The notes under the pieces are model-generated. The model did no database searches. It was not told where the DNA came from and worked only from the letters and a program-made list of their open reading frames with translations. 64,000 nucleotides of DNA from an uncultured Lachnospiraceae bacterium (GTDB taxonomy: Bacteria; Bacillota; Clostridia; Lachnospirales; Lachnospiraceae): positions 62,001-126,000 of the forward strand of contig CAKRAK010000003.1 of NCBI GenBank assembly GCA_934294885.1. Reading direction: 5' to 3'. Each line of letters opens with the position of its first letter. Positions within the stretch are counted from its first letter, which is position 1. Shown here in pieces: positions 42,479-51,917 of the stretch. The position numbers and the translations under genes were made by a program.

Positions 42479-43072
42479 TTATAAGGTTCCCTTTGTGGAC
42501 AACACTGCATCCTTCATACGGGGGTCTATCTGTGTGGCTTCATCCAATGCCTTTGCAAAGGCTTTAAATGCAGCTTCAATTAAATGATGGTTATTCCTTC
42601 CATCCAATTGTTTGATGTGAAGATTCATTCCTGCACCATATGATACGGCATAGAAAAATTCTCTTACCATCTCTGTGTCAAAATAACCAACCTGATCAAC
42701 CGTAAGATTCATATCATAAGAAAAATAAGGGCGGCCGGATAAATCAAGGGCACAAAGCATTAAAGTCTCATCCATAGGCAATATCCGTTGTCCGTATCGT
42801 TTGATTCCCTTCTTATCACCAATTGCTTTTTTAATCGCCTCACCTAACACAATACCGGTATCCTCAATGGTATGATGGGAATCTACATACAAATCTCCCT
42901 TCACAATTACCTTCAAATCAAAAAATCCATGTCTGGCAAAGGATGTCAACATATGGTCAAAAAAGCCGATTCCCGTATCAATCTTTGAACGTCCGCTTCC
43001 ATCAATATGCAATTCCAACTTGATATCTGTTTCGTTGGTTTTTCTTTCTACATAAGCAATTCTGTCTGCCAT
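42479..43072 (-). CDS. hisB: Imidazoleglycerol-phosphate dehydratase
   Basis: 197 residues, monofunctional as in Gram-positives. Twin metal motifs FFDHMLTSFARHGFFD with HHTIEDTGIVLGEA, and HIKQLDGRNNHHLIEAAFKAFA, plus RYGQRILPMDE. It dehydrates IGP to imidazole-acetol phosphate. The frame opens 16 codons before; AAGGAG seven bases before the ATG at 43072 decides the start. Confidence 0.97.
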   Translation of the reverse strand: MADRIAYVERKTNETDIKLELHIDGSGRSKIDTGIGFFDHMLTSFARHGFFDLKVIVKGDLYVDSHHTIEDTGIVLGEAIKKAIGDKKGIKRYGQRILPMDETLMLCALDLSGRPYFSYDMNLTVDQVGYFDTEMVREFFYAVSYGAGMNLHIKQLDGRNNHHLIEAAFKAFAKALDEATQIDPRMKDAVLSTKGTL

Positions 43073-43170
43073 CGTAATTCTCCTTATCCACGCATCCTTC
43101 CTGTTTAGGAGTCCGGACACTCATACAAAGCTGATTTTATCACAAATGAATATAAAATACCATCTTTTTA

Positions 43171-44460
43171 TTACTCAAACCGAACCTTAATGGAATTTGC
43201 ATGAGCAGTAAGCTGCTCACTGGTTGCAAAATCAATAATATCCTGATGAATCGGCTCTAAAGCCTCCTTAGAATAGTAAATAATACTTGATTTCTTTACA
43301 AAGTCATCAACAGAAAGAGGTGAGAAGAACTTTGCAGTTCCGTTTGTCGGCAAAACATGGTTTGGTCCTGCAAAATAATCCCCTAACGGTTCTGAACTGT
43401 ATTCTCCGATAAAAATAGCACCTGCATTTTTAATCTTCATCATAACCTCAAAAGGATTCTTTGTAACAATCTCAAGATGCTCGCTGGCAATATCATTTGC
43501 AGCCTCAATTGCTTCATCCATATTATCTGTAACAAGAATATATCCGTAATTGTCCAAAGACTTCTGTATAATCTCCGAACGGCTTAATTCTTTTACAAAA
43601 CCGTCCACCTCTTCAGATACATTCTTTGCAAGCTCTTCCGATGTGGTAATTAAAATTGCAGATGCAAGTTCATCATGCTCTGCCTGAGACAACAAATCTG
43701 CTGCAACAAATCTCGGATTTGCACTTTCATCCGCAAGCACCATAATTTCCGACGGACCGGCAATAGAATCAATGCTGACATATCCATATACCGCACGCTT
43801 TGCCAAAGCAACAAAAATATTACCTGGTCCTACAATCTTATCCACCTTAGGAATCGACTCTGTACCATAAGCAAGTGCCGCAATTGCCTGAGCTCCACCG
43901 GCCTTATAGATTGCATCCACGCCGGCCTCTTTTGCAGCCACCAAGGTAGTTGGATAAACCTTACCCTCTGCATTACAAGGTGTTGTCATAATGATATTTT
44001 TTACACCGGCGACCTTTGCAGGAACAATATTCATTAATACAGAAGAAGGATATACGGCCTTTCCACCCGGCACATAAACACCAACAGAATTTAATGCTGT
44101 GACCTTCTGGCCTAACATGGTTCCGTTTTCCGTTGTGTCAAACCAACTATACTGCTTTTGTTTTTCATGATAAGAACGAATGTTGACCAATGCCTTTCTA
44201 ATAACTTCCAATAAATGCTCATCTACCTGATTATAGGCTTCTTCAATCTCTGCATCCGTAACCTTAATATTATCTTCCGAAATATCCGCATGATCAAACT
44301 TCTTTGTATACTCAAACAATGCCTGATTTCCGTTGTTTTTTACATTATCAACTATTTCCTGCACCGTATCTGCATACTCCGTATAATTATTCGGACTTCT
44401 CTTTAATAAATCATCCAATAAGTTTTGCTTCGTCTCTTTTGTTAATTTTACAATTCGCAT
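43171..44460 (-). CDS. hisD: Histidinol dehydrogenase
   Basis: 429 residues. VYVPGGKAVYPSSVLMNIVPAKVAGV, KVDKIVGPGNIFVALAKR, IDSIAGPSEIMVLAD and the catalytic block DLLSQAEHDELASA, then SEHLEIV and AGPNHVLPTNGTAKF. It makes two NAD-dependent oxidations of histidinol to histidine. It follows hisG by 29 bases and lies 98 bases before hisB, the longest gap inside the his series; no terminator is visible there. Confidence 0.97.
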   Translation of the reverse strand: MRIVKLTKETKQNLLDDLLKRSPNNYTEYADTVQEIVDNVKNNGNQALFEYTKKFDHADISEDNIKVTDAEIEEAYNQVDEHLLEVIRKALVNIRSYHEKQKQYSWFDTTENGTMLGQKVTALNSVGVYVPGGKAVYPSSVLMNIVPAKVAGVKNIIMTTPCNAEGKVYPTTLVAAKEAGVDAIYKAGGAQAIAALAYGTESIPKVDKIVGPGNIFVALAKRAVYGYVSIDSIAGPSEIMVLADESANPRFVAADLLSQAEHDELASAILITTSEELAKNVSEEVDGFVKELSRSEIIQKSLDNYGYILVTDNMDEAIEAANDIASEHLEIVTKNPFEVMMKIKNAGAIFIGEYSSEPLGDYFAGPNHVLPTNGTAKFFSPLSVDDFVKKSSIIYYSKEALEPIHQDIIDFATSEQLTAHANSIKVRFE

Positions 44461-44489
44461 ATTCCGATTCCTTTCCGGGCATATCCCTG

Positions 44490-45146
44490 TTAATTCTGTT
44501 TATTATCATATAATATTTTTTTCAGATCATTTACAATGGTCATAATACGTTCCTGTTCCATTTTAAGGCTTACCTTATTCACAACCATATGACAGGATAA
44601 GGGACAGATTTCTTCTAAGACCTCTAACCCATTCTCTCTTAAAGTTGTTCCGGTTTCCACAATATCCACGATTACATCAGACAGATCAACAATCGGTGCA
44701 AGCTCCACGGAACCGTTTAACTTAATAATCTCAATGGTCTGATTCTTTTTTGTATTAAAGTATTCCTTTGCAATATTCGGATATTTGCTGGCAACTCGGA
44801 TAATTTCATTTTTATGCAATACTTCTTTGGCTGACTTTGGACCGCAGACACACATTTTACATTTACCAAATCCTAAGTCCAATACTTCATAAATGTTATC
44901 TCTGCCTTCCTCCAAAATCGTATCCTTACCAACCACACCGATATCCGCTGCTCCATACTCTACATAAGTAGGCACATCCCCTGCTTTGGCAAGGAAAAAT
45001 CTTAATTTTAATTCTTCATTTACGAATATCAGTTTTCTTGTATCCGGGTCTTTCATCTCTTCACAGGTAATTCCAATTTGTTCCAGATAGCTCAGAGTCT
45101 TCTTTGCAAGACGACCCTTTGCCAATGCAAAAGTCAAATATCTCAT
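44490..45146 (-). CDS. hisG: ATP phosphoribosyltransferase, short form
   Basis: 218 residues, the short catalytic form that needs HisZ. LTFALAKGRLAKKTL opens it; ADIGVVGKDTILE, VASKYPNIAKEYF and the PRPP-binding IVDLSDVIVDIVETGTTLRENGL follow. First step of histidine synthesis. The C-terminal feedback ACT-like domain of long HisG is missing, as expected where hisZ is next door (92 bases upstream). Confidence 0.97.
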   Translation of the reverse strand: MRYLTFALAKGRLAKKTLSYLEQIGITCEEMKDPDTRKLIFVNEELKLRFFLAKAGDVPTYVEYGAADIGVVGKDTILEEGRDNIYEVLDLGFGKCKMCVCGPKSAKEVLHKNEIIRVASKYPNIAKEYFNTKKNQTIEIIKLNGSVELAPIVDLSDVIVDIVETGTTLRENGLEVLEEICPLSCHMVVNKVSLKMEQERIMTIVNDLKKILYDNKQN

Positions 45147-45238
45147 AACATTCCTCTTTCTTATCTCATTCTAACAGACATTTACAAAGATAACATCTGT
45201 TCCTTGTAACTGCCTACAACATATCATTTTCCGCTTTC

Positions 45239-46501
45239 CTACTGACAAAATTCGATATCTTCAATGGTTGCCTTTCCTTTTTCGTTAGCAACAAAATCAT
45301 ATACATCTACCAAAACATCGGAAGTCAGATAAAACATACCGGAGAAATGATTCTTTTTTCCATAAGCTTCATAATCCGACACATCCTTCTTTTTGGACTT
45401 TCGAATCAGTTCAACCTTGCGTCCGGTCTTTCTTAATTTCTGTGCCAGATGAATGGCAGCCTCCTGCTGTGGAATATCATAAAGAATAATGCTGTCCGAA
45501 TTATCAATCGTAACTTCCACCTTTTGTCTGGTAATTGCCATCATCAGATCATCAATATAAAATGCAAATCCGATTGCCGGTGCATCCTTTCCATATTGTT
45601 TTAATAAATCATCATATCTTCCGCCCTTAACAACTGCATCGCCTGTTCCGTAGGTGTAGCCCCGGAATACAATACCTGTATAATATTCATAACGACTCAA
45701 CAAAGAGAAGTCAAAGCTGATATACTGTTCATAGCCGGAATAAGAAAGTGCCTTATATACTTTTTCCAAACGGTTAATCGCCTCCAAAGAAACAGGATTG
45801 GTAACCAGCTTCTTTGCATTTTCAAGCATCTCGATTCCACCAAACAGTTTGTCAAAGCTGGTAAGAACATTCTTTACCTGTTCCGGAAGATCAATCTCCT
45901 TTAACAGGTTCTCCAGTCCAAAGAAATTCCGATTATGAATCAATGTATGGATCTCATTGGATACCGATTCATCAATATTGGCCTCTAACATAATACCTTT
46001 AAAGAAATCCACCTCTCCAATCTCTATCTGAAATTCTTTAATTCCCGTTGCCAGAAAACAATCGATCACAGTGGCAATTACTTCCGCATCTGCTGCGGAG
46101 GATGCATCATTAATCAATTCTGCACCTAATTGGGTAATTTCATTTATCTTTCCCTGATGATTATGGGTATTTAAAAATGTCTTTCCCTGATAACATAAGC
46201 GAATCGGCAGCTCTTCATCGTTAAAATATTTTGCAACACATCTGGAAATACTTGGTGTCATATCCGGACGTAAAACAAGTGTATTATTTTCCCGATCAAA
46301 AAATTTGTACATTTCATTAGAGGAAGCAGAACCCTTATCGTGATTAAAGATATCAAAGAATTCAAAGGTTGGTGTTTCAATATCATTATAACTGTAAAGA
46401 GATAAAACCTGATGCATCTTGTCCATTAATTTTATCTTCTTCTTACATTCATTATCATAAACATCCCGTACTCCCTCCGGAGTATGTAACAATTTTTCCA
46501 T
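45239..46501 (-). CDS. hisZ: ATP phosphoribosyltransferase regulatory subunit
   Basis: About 420 residues, a HisRS paralogue without tRNA charging. LHTPEGVRDVYDNEC, ETPTFEFFDIF, LRPDMTPSISRCVAKYF and GGRYDDLLKQYGKDAPAIGFAFYIDDLM are HisZ blocks. It forms a hetero-octamer with HisG and gives histidine feedback. Two ATGs lie in tandem; AAAGGAG is seven bases from the second (46501) and four from the first. First gene of the his series, behind a consensus promoter. Confidence 0.94.
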   Translation of the reverse strand: MEKLLHTPEGVRDVYDNECKKKIKLMDKMHQVLSLYSYNDIETPTFEFFDIFNHDKGSASSNEMYKFFDRENNTLVLRPDMTPSISRCVAKYFNDEELPIRLCYQGKTFLNTHNHQGKINEITQLGAELINDASSAADAEVIATVIDCFLATGIKEFQIEIGEVDFFKGIMLEANIDESVSNEIHTLIHNRNFFGLENLLKEIDLPEQVKNVLTSFDKLFGGIEMLENAKKLVTNPVSLEAINRLEKVYKALSYSGYEQYISFDFSLLSRYEYYTGIVFRGYTYGTGDAVVKGGRYDDLLKQYGKDAPAIGFAFYIDDLMMAITRQKVEVTIDNSDSIILYDIPQQEAAIHLAQKLRKTGRKVELIRKSKKKDVSDYEAYGKKNHFSGMFYLTSDVLVDVYDFVANEKGKATIEDIEFCQ

Positions 46502-46630
46502 CATAAATCTCCTTTTTTACGAATTAACAGGTAATTGAGAAACATTTTATCATTGTACAAAACACATCTCAAGTACTGATACGAATTAAATAAAGCAAAA
46601 AAAATATAACATATATTGGTTAGAATATCA

Positions 46631-46662
46631 AATTATCACTTTAGTAAATTAAAGTGATAATT
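46631..46662 (-). promoter_or_regulatory. Perfect palindrome in the his leader, candidate operator
   Basis: A perfect 13-bp inverted repeat, AATTATCACTTTA (46631-46643) and TAAAGTGATAATT (46650-46662), with a 6-base centre. It sits about 17-48 bases past the predicted start of transcription. It lacks a T run, so it is more likely an operator or mRNA structure than a terminator. No T-box motif is seen in the leader. Confidence 0.6.
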
Positions 46663-46685
46663 CACTACCAAGCTAAACCTTTGTT

Positions 46686-46714
46686 ATTATATGGAATCTC
46701 TTTTCATTTGTCAA
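46686..46714 (-). promoter_or_regulatory. Consensus sigma-A promoter of the his series
   Basis: On the minus strand TTGACA (46709-46714), 17 bases, TATAAT (46686-46691): an exact match to consensus. It begins just past the trpS terminator and leads the hisZGDBI genes, with a leader of about 175 bases. Confidence 0.9.
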
Positions 46715-46721
46715 CCATCAG

Positions 46722-46764
46722 AAAAAAAATGCATTTCATGCAAAAGCTTGCATAAAATGCATTT
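46722..46764 (-). terminator. Intrinsic terminator of trpS
   Basis: Arms 46748-46764 and 46727-46743 pair with one mismatch in 17 around a 4-base loop, followed on the minus strand by eight Ts (46722-46729, partly in the stem). It begins 13 bases after the trpS stop. Confidence 0.92.
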
Positions 46765-46776
46765 TCGGAAATATCA

Positions 46777-47865
46777 TTATTTTTTCTGATATTTTTCAAT
46801 ATGTCTTTTTATTAACTCTTCATCTTCAAAGTAATTAATCTTCATAGCAGCCTTCACTCCGTTTAAGGTCTGCATTGCAACCTGACGGGCTTCTTCACTT
46901 CCCTTTTTCAAAATATCATATACATATGCAATATTCTGCTCATATTCATGACGTCTCTTTCTGATTGGTTCCAACTCCTCCTGTAAAACACTGTTAAGGA
47001 AACGTTTCACCTTTACATCTCCAAGTCCGCCTCTTGTATAATGATCCTTTAATTCCTGTAAATTTGCATATTCCGGAAGATAACGTTCAAAGTGCTCATC
47101 CTTACAAAACGCATCCAGGTAAGTAAATACCGTGTTACCTTCTAATTTACCCGGGTCACTCACCTTAATATGATCCGGATCTGTATACATGCTCATTACT
47201 TTCTTTTGAACATCCTCTGCCGTATCGGAAAGAAAAATACAATTACCTAAGGACTTACTCATCTTCGCCTTGCCGTCAATACCCGGAAGTCTTCTGCACA
47301 CATCATTTTCCGGTAACATGATTTCAGGATCTGTTAAGGCTTCACCGTAAGTTGCATTAAACTTATGAACGATTTCCTTGCACTGCTCTAACATCGGCAT
47401 CTGATCCTCACCTACAGGAACAACATTTGCCTGAAATGCTGTAATATCTGCAGCCTGACTAATCGGATATGTCATAAATCCAACCGGAATACTACGATTA
47501 AAGCCACGCATTGAAATCTCATTCTTAACCGTCGGATTACGTTCTAACCGAGCCCATGTAACAAGATTACTGTAATAAAAGGTTAATTCCGTAAGCTCCG
47601 GAATCATAGACTGAATAAAAAGAGTGGATTTTTCAGGATCCAAACCACAGGATAAATAATCCAACGCAACCTCTATAATATTTTCCCGAACCTTTTCCGG
47701 ATTATCTGCATTATCTGTCAATGCCTGAGCATCTGCTATCATAATATAAATCTTGTCGTATTCTCCTGAATTCTGCAATTCCACACGACGTTTTAACGAA
47801 CCTACATAGTGTCCTACATGTAATCTTCCTGTCGGACGATCACCGGTTAGAATAATCTTACTCAT
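46777..47865 (-). CDS. trpS: Tryptophanyl-tRNA synthetase
   Basis: 362 residues. The class I signatures are [17 protein letters not shown] with HVGH at 16-19 in place of HIGN, and [10 protein letters not shown] near 200. [15 protein letters not shown] and [17 protein letters not shown] bind substrate. The GDRPTG/HVGH form is the type common in streptococci and Clostridia rather than the Bacillus type. It charges tRNA-Trp. It stands as a single-gene unit between its own promoter (47907-47934) and terminator. No T-box is seen in its short leader. Confidence 0.96.
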   Translation of the reverse strand: MSKIILTGDRPTGRLHVGHYVGSLKRRVELQNSGEYDKIYIMIADAQALTDNADNPEKVRENIIEVALDYLSCGLDPEKSTLFIQSMIPELTELTFYYSNLVTWARLERNPTVKNEISMRGFNRSIPVGFMTYPISQAADITAFQANVVPVGEDQMPMLEQCKEIVHKFNATYGEALTDPEIMLPENDVCRRLPGIDGKAKMSKSLGNCIFLSDTAEDVQKKVMSMYTDPDHIKVSDPGKLEGNTVFTYLDAFCKDEHFERYLPEYANLQELKDHYTRGGLGDVKVKRFLNSVLQEELEPIRKRRHEYEQNIAYVYDILKKGSEEARQVAMQTLNGVKAAMKINYFEDEELIKRHIEKYQKK

Positions 47866-47906
47866 ATTTTTTCTCCCTTTTTAAAAAATTCCTGTAAACT
47901 AAAATT

Positions 47907-47934
47907 ATTATACATAAATTACAGAAAAAATCAA
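47907..47934 (-). promoter_or_regulatory. Promoter of trpS
   Basis: On the minus strand TTGATT (47929-47934), 16 bases, TATAAT (47907-47912). It directly follows the recU stop codon. Confidence 0.65.
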
Positions 47935-47935
47935 A

Positions 47936-48493
47936 TTATTGTGCGGAAGCCTCCATCTGTTTTTGTTCCTGTAAATCCAGACTGATGCCTTCCAGATAGT
48001 GAACCATGGCTCCCCCTTCCCGTTTTAAAAAATACTTCGGGTCAAGCTCACTGTATTTAAAATTCTTTGCGTGTTCTCCTCGTTCTACCCGGTCCACGTA
48101 AGACTTTAAAACACGAAACGGCAAATAATAAAATTCATTTCTTGCCGTAAAATCGATCAATAAAAAACTGATACCGTTCTGTTTTTCAAACCGCTCCATA
48201 AAACGGATCTGATGGTCATGAATATTCTGCATAGGAAATGTATCCGTGTGACATTCCTTCGCATCAAAGCATATGGGAATCCCTTGAACAACACCAATAT
48301 AATCTACAGTGGAGTCCTTTTCAAAATATGCAAGTGTAATCTGTCTCGTTGTCTTATCAATCTGAACCGGCGTAATGGGAGTTGGTATCTTCTGCACCAG
48401 GGCAAGTCCCTTTTCACAATATACATCATTTGTCATATTGATAAGCTCTTCAAAGCCGGAGCCACGTAACCCCCTTGAATTCCAAGTTGCCAT
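47936..48493 (-). CDS. recU: Holliday junction resolvase RecU
   Basis: 185 residues. N-terminal NSRGLRGSGFEELINMTND carries the conserved Arg and the catalytic Glu; STVDYIGVVQGIPICFDAKEC carries the catalytic Asp and Glu-x-Lys-like pair (DAKEC). NIHDHQIRFMERFEKQNGISFLLIDF is the RecU stalk-side block. RecU cuts Holliday junctions in Firmicutes instead of RuvC. In Bacillus recU pairs with ponA; here no ponA is adjacent. GGGGCGGCAT gives the ribosome site. Confidence 0.94.
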   Translation of the reverse strand: MATWNSRGLRGSGFEELINMTNDVYCEKGLALVQKIPTPITPVQIDKTTRQITLAYFEKDSTVDYIGVVQGIPICFDAKECHTDTFPMQNIHDHQIRFMERFEKQNGISFLLIDFTARNEFYYLPFRVLKSYVDRVERGEHAKNFKYSELDPKYFLKREGGAMVHYLEGISLDLQEQKQMEASAQ

Positions 48494-48532
48494 ATGCCGC
48501 CCCTTTCTTCTGTACTGTAACTATAAATTCTA

Positions 48533-49588
48533 TCATGATTGGATATGAAATACACCGGATACAATATCAAGAAACTGCTTCGGTGGTTTTGCCTGTATGC
48601 TCATACCTTCCAGTTCTTTTGATAATTCCGGCACCTTTTCAGGAAAAATGATACAATAAGCATGGAGCAGTTGATGTTTTAAATGAAAATCCTTTTTCAT
48701 AATCTGATTCACACTTTTGTCTCCGTATTTGCCGTCCCCGATAATCGGATATCCGCTGGCATGTAAATGGGCACGAATCTGATGGGTTTTTCCCGTAATA
48801 AGCTTTACCTTTAACAAAGTAAAAGAATGATTCTTCCATGACCCATATGCCAATGGCTCATACCGGGTTTCAATATAGGAAATCTTTGTCGCCCCCATTT
48901 TCTTTGCTTCTTCCTCCGTAGAAAAAATCCGGACACGGTTATGGGTAGACAGCTTTGTCAGATACCCTTTAACAGACTCTTTTTCCGGAACCTTTCCCGA
49001 TACTACTGTCAGATAATATTTATCCAGAGTTCTTTCTTTTAACATAACCGAAAGACACCGGGAACCCTTTAAAGACATACCGGCTAAAATGACGCCGCTT
49101 GTATTCCGATCCAGCCGGTTACATACAGAAGGGGTAAAGATTGAGTTTCCCTTTGTTTTCCCCTTATAATAATCAACAATCATTTCATTCAGGGTATAAT
49201 CTCCGGGCTGGGATTTTTGAGATAACATATCTGTAGGCTTATTTAAAACCAATATATCCTGATCCTCATATAAAATATCCAAGGCAGCCGTAGAATGTAA
49301 GTTCTCCGAAAAATCCGTTACATCCTCTGATATAGCACCTTCCAGACGAGGCAAAGCTCCGTCTTTTCTAAAGTTTTTAATGGTTTCATCTGTCATAAAT
49401 ACTTTAATGCTATCACCCTTTGACAACATTTCATTCCCTGTTGCCTTTTTGTTGTTCAATTTTATATTCTTTTTTCGAAGCATTTTATAAATAAAACTTT
49501 GAGGCGCTCCATCTAAATACCTGCCTAAGAATTTATTTAATCTTTGTCCTTCATATTCCTGTGTAATTACAATTTCCTGCACGGTCAT
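48533..49588 (-). CDS. RluA-family pseudouridine synthase
   Basis: 351 residues. S4 domain near the N-terminus (RLNKFLGRYLDGAPQSFIYKMLRKKNIKLN), then RLDRNTSGVILAG with the catalytic Asp and LITGKTHQIRAHLHASGYPIIGDGKYG. Second RluA relative in the window; closest in layout to RluC (23S rRNA) but the target cannot be set by eye. Longer than the rluD-like protein by an insert after the S4 domain (about 80-110). GGGG lies four to eight bases before the ATG. Confidence 0.9.
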   Translation of the reverse strand: MTVQEIVITQEYEGQRLNKFLGRYLDGAPQSFIYKMLRKKNIKLNNKKATGNEMLSKGDSIKVFMTDETIKNFRKDGALPRLEGAISEDVTDFSENLHSTAALDILYEDQDILVLNKPTDMLSQKSQPGDYTLNEMIVDYYKGKTKGNSIFTPSVCNRLDRNTSGVILAGMSLKGSRCLSVMLKERTLDKYYLTVVSGKVPEKESVKGYLTKLSTHNRVRIFSTEEEAKKMGATKISYIETRYEPLAYGSWKNHSFTLLKVKLITGKTHQIRAHLHASGYPIIGDGKYGDKSVNQIMKKDFHLKHQLLHAYCIIFPEKVPELSKELEGMSIQAKPPKQFLDIVSGVFHIQS

Positions 49589-49665
49589 CTATCCCCTGTC
49601 TATAAGTTTCGGAAAAATCGGGTATTCCAATATGCAAGGATTATGCATATGCTGATATTCGGTCT

Positions 49666-50397
49666 TTATTTTAAAAAATGAGAAATGAAATATACCGCCT
49701 TCATAGGCAGTCCGTAAACAGACATTGCTTTCCCCTTTTTTGCATCCCTTAACGCCTGCTTTACAACTGCATCTGCCTGAACAGTGGTTAATTTTTTCAG
49801 TAATTTTTGTTTTTTCCCTTTGTTGCATATTGTAAGAAAAGGGGTATCCACCGGTCCCGGACATACCGCAGTTACAACAATACCGGAAGGCTTCAATTCA
49901 GCACGCAACGCCTTTGAAAAGCTTAAAACATAAGCTTTGGCTGCAGCATATACCGCAAAATCCTTCTGTGGAAGAAATGCAGAAGCAGAAGCAAGCTGTA
50001 TCAGATTGGATTTGTTATGCATATAAGGCAATACAAGATAGGTAACCTCAGTCAATGCCTTAATGTTTAACTCAATCATATCTGCGATTTCCTTTCCCTC
50101 TAACGACAAAAAGGCACCTGCATAGCCTACTCCGGCACAATTTACCATGACTCTGATATTGGGATTTTCATTTTCCAATATGTTTTTTAATTGATTCAAA
50201 TCCTTTTGACTGCACAAATCAAGGGGAATACTCCGTATAGAAATACCGGGAATCATTTGTTTGAACTGATTCAATTTTTCTTCATTTCTGGCAATTATCC
50301 AAAGCTCGTCTACAGTGCAAAGACATTCTGACAGTTGAACTGTAAATTCTTTCCCCATACCGGAGGAAGCTCCTGTGATGATTCCGATTTTTTTCAT
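49666..50397 (-). CDS. Short-chain dehydrogenase/reductase
   Basis: 243 residues from the preferred start. Classical SDR: GIITGASSGMGKE (NADP-binding), VNCAGVGYAG, the Ser in QLASASAFLPQKD, the catalytic Tyr-x-x-x-Lys in YAAAKAYVLSFSKAL, and VCPGPVDTPF. No membrane segment is clear. The substrate is unknown. The frame opens with a TTG at 50412 that is part of the Shine-Dalgarno TTGGAG; the ATG at 50397 is used. It lies between the rRNA methyltransferase and pseudouridine synthase genes. Confidence 0.88.
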   Translation of the reverse strand: MKKIGIITGASSGMGKEFTVQLSECLCTVDELWIIARNEEKLNQFKQMIPGISIRSIPLDLCSQKDLNQLKNILENENPNIRVMVNCAGVGYAGAFLSLEGKEIADMIELNIKALTEVTYLVLPYMHNKSNLIQLASASAFLPQKDFAVYAAAKAYVLSFSKALRAELKPSGIVVTAVCPGPVDTPFLTICNKGKKQKLLKKLTTVQADAVVKQALRDAKKGKAMSVYGLPMKAVYFISHFLK

Positions 50398-50460
50398 TCT
50401 TTTATTCTCCAACTACGTTCCTTTCAGTCTATCCGTCAAACAAAATTCCTTTGGCAGACA

Positions 50461-51852
50461 CTACAGCCATCGCCAGCCCGGAAGATATTTGTTCTTAACC
50501 GTTCCCTGATTCACTTTACCAAAGCCCAGAGAATAATCATTTACGCAAATCAAACAAATTCCGTTTTTTAACACCTTCTGTTCCTCACTACTAAGCTCTA
50601 TTGTTTCGCCCTTCAGGTATTTAATCACCCGTTCATCATCAATATCCAAAGACAACACATTAGAAAACTGTTCTTTTTTCAAAAACATCGCCAGAGACTG
50701 ACTCGGTTCAAAACGATTTTTTTTCATGTCTCCCATATAAAGACCGCACCGTAGGATCCGCAATCCCTTTGTATTTACCATGTGCTCCGGAATATAAAAA
50801 ACCCGATCCTTTTGAACGTCAAAACGATTCCAATCAAAAGGATATGCAATTTCACGAATAAATGAAACCGCCTCAGGAGATAATTTGCCTTTGGAAAACT
50901 CGTATTCCGAAACGGAACCGTTCCACTGATTGGATTTTTCCTTTTGAATCAACGCCACAAAATGTCCCTCTCCTTCAATACGGTGTGGCCATAATCTTCT
51001 GCATTTACAAAGCTCCGGATTCGATGTAAGTCCCCAGTCCGGATGTCCCTGATCAAAGCCGGAAAACAGAGGGAGCTCTACCGGCTTCAAAGAATCATCT
51101 AAGGATAACAGATATTCGATTGACTGTTCGTTTTCCTCTTTGGAGAAGGTACAGGTAGAATAAATGATCATTCCTCCCGGCTTTAACATGGTAACAGCTT
51201 CTTTTAAAATAGATCGCTGCAGTCCAACAAATAAATCCACACCATTTTGCTCCCATGCTTTTATCATACTGTTCTGTTTACGGAACATTCCTTCCCCGGA
51301 GCATGGTGCATCAATAACAATCTTATCAAAAAAAGCGGGAAAACGCTTTGCAAGCTCGTTCGGCGGTTCACTGGTAACCAATGCATTTCCAACACCAAAA
51401 AGCTCTATATTTTTTAGTAATGCCTTGGCTCTGGAATTACTGATATCATTTGTTACCAAAAGTCCGGTTCCCTTTAATTTGGCTGCAACCTCCGTAGACT
51501 TACCACCTGGAGCCGCACACAGATCAAGAACCTTATCTCCAGGCTCCACAGGAAGAAAGCTTGCCGTAGCCATGGCAGAAGGCTCCTGAATGTAATACAA
51601 TCCGGCATAATAATAGGGATGTTTTGCCGGTTTCTCCTCTTTTTCGTAGTAAAAACCGTTGGGACACCATGGCACCGGCTTCAATGAAAATGGGGAAATC
51701 TTCAAAAACTCTTCAACAGAAATCTTTGATGTATTAACCCGCAAGCCCTGATTGGCCGGTTTCGAAAAGGATTCCAAATAATCAGCATATTCCTCTCCTA
51801 ACATGTCCCTCATTTTATTTTCAAATGAAATTGGTAAGTTTATCTTCTGCAC
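50461..51852 (-). CDS. RsmB/RsmF-family rRNA m5C methyltransferase
   Basis: 463 residues. SAM site VLDLCAAPGGKSTEVAAKL near 113; DAPCSGEGMFRK with the first catalytic Cys; STCTFSKEENE with the second. The N-terminal FENKMRDMLGEEYADYLESF and the C-terminal PUA-like region (about 370-463) give the RsmF layout. It probably methylates a 16S rRNA cytosine. The start is GTG with AAAGG about nine bases upstream. Confidence 0.92.
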   Translation of the reverse strand: MQKINLPISFENKMRDMLGEEYADYLESFSKPANQGLRVNTSKISVEEFLKISPFSLKPVPWCPNGFYYEKEEKPAKHPYYYAGLYYIQEPSAMATASFLPVEPGDKVLDLCAAPGGKSTEVAAKLKGTGLLVTNDISNSRAKALLKNIELFGVGNALVTSEPPNELAKRFPAFFDKIVIDAPCSGEGMFRKQNSMIKAWEQNGVDLFVGLQRSILKEAVTMLKPGGMIIYSTCTFSKEENEQSIEYLLSLDDSLKPVELPLFSGFDQGHPDWGLTSNPELCKCRRLWPHRIEGEGHFVALIQKEKSNQWNGSVSEYEFSKGKLSPEAVSFIREIAYPFDWNRFDVQKDRVFYIPEHMVNTKGLRILRCGLYMGDMKKNRFEPSQSLAMFLKKEQFSNVLSLDIDDERVIKYLKGETIELSSEEQKVLKNGICLICVNDYSLGFGKVNQGTVKNKYLPGWRWL

Positions 51853-51917
51853 AACCTGTTAACCTTTCTGTCTGATCCTTTCCATATACCAAAGAAAATA
51901 CGAGATTTCAAAAGGAT

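Noticed and set aside
46727..46764. Terminal inverted repeats of a small mobile element
   Set aside because: A 17-bp stem with 4-base loop and T run right after trpS is an ordinary terminator.
46505..46776. T-box riboswitch before hisZ
   Set aside because: No T-box consensus (AGGGTGGNACC-like) and no antiterminator/terminator pair with a proper T run were found.
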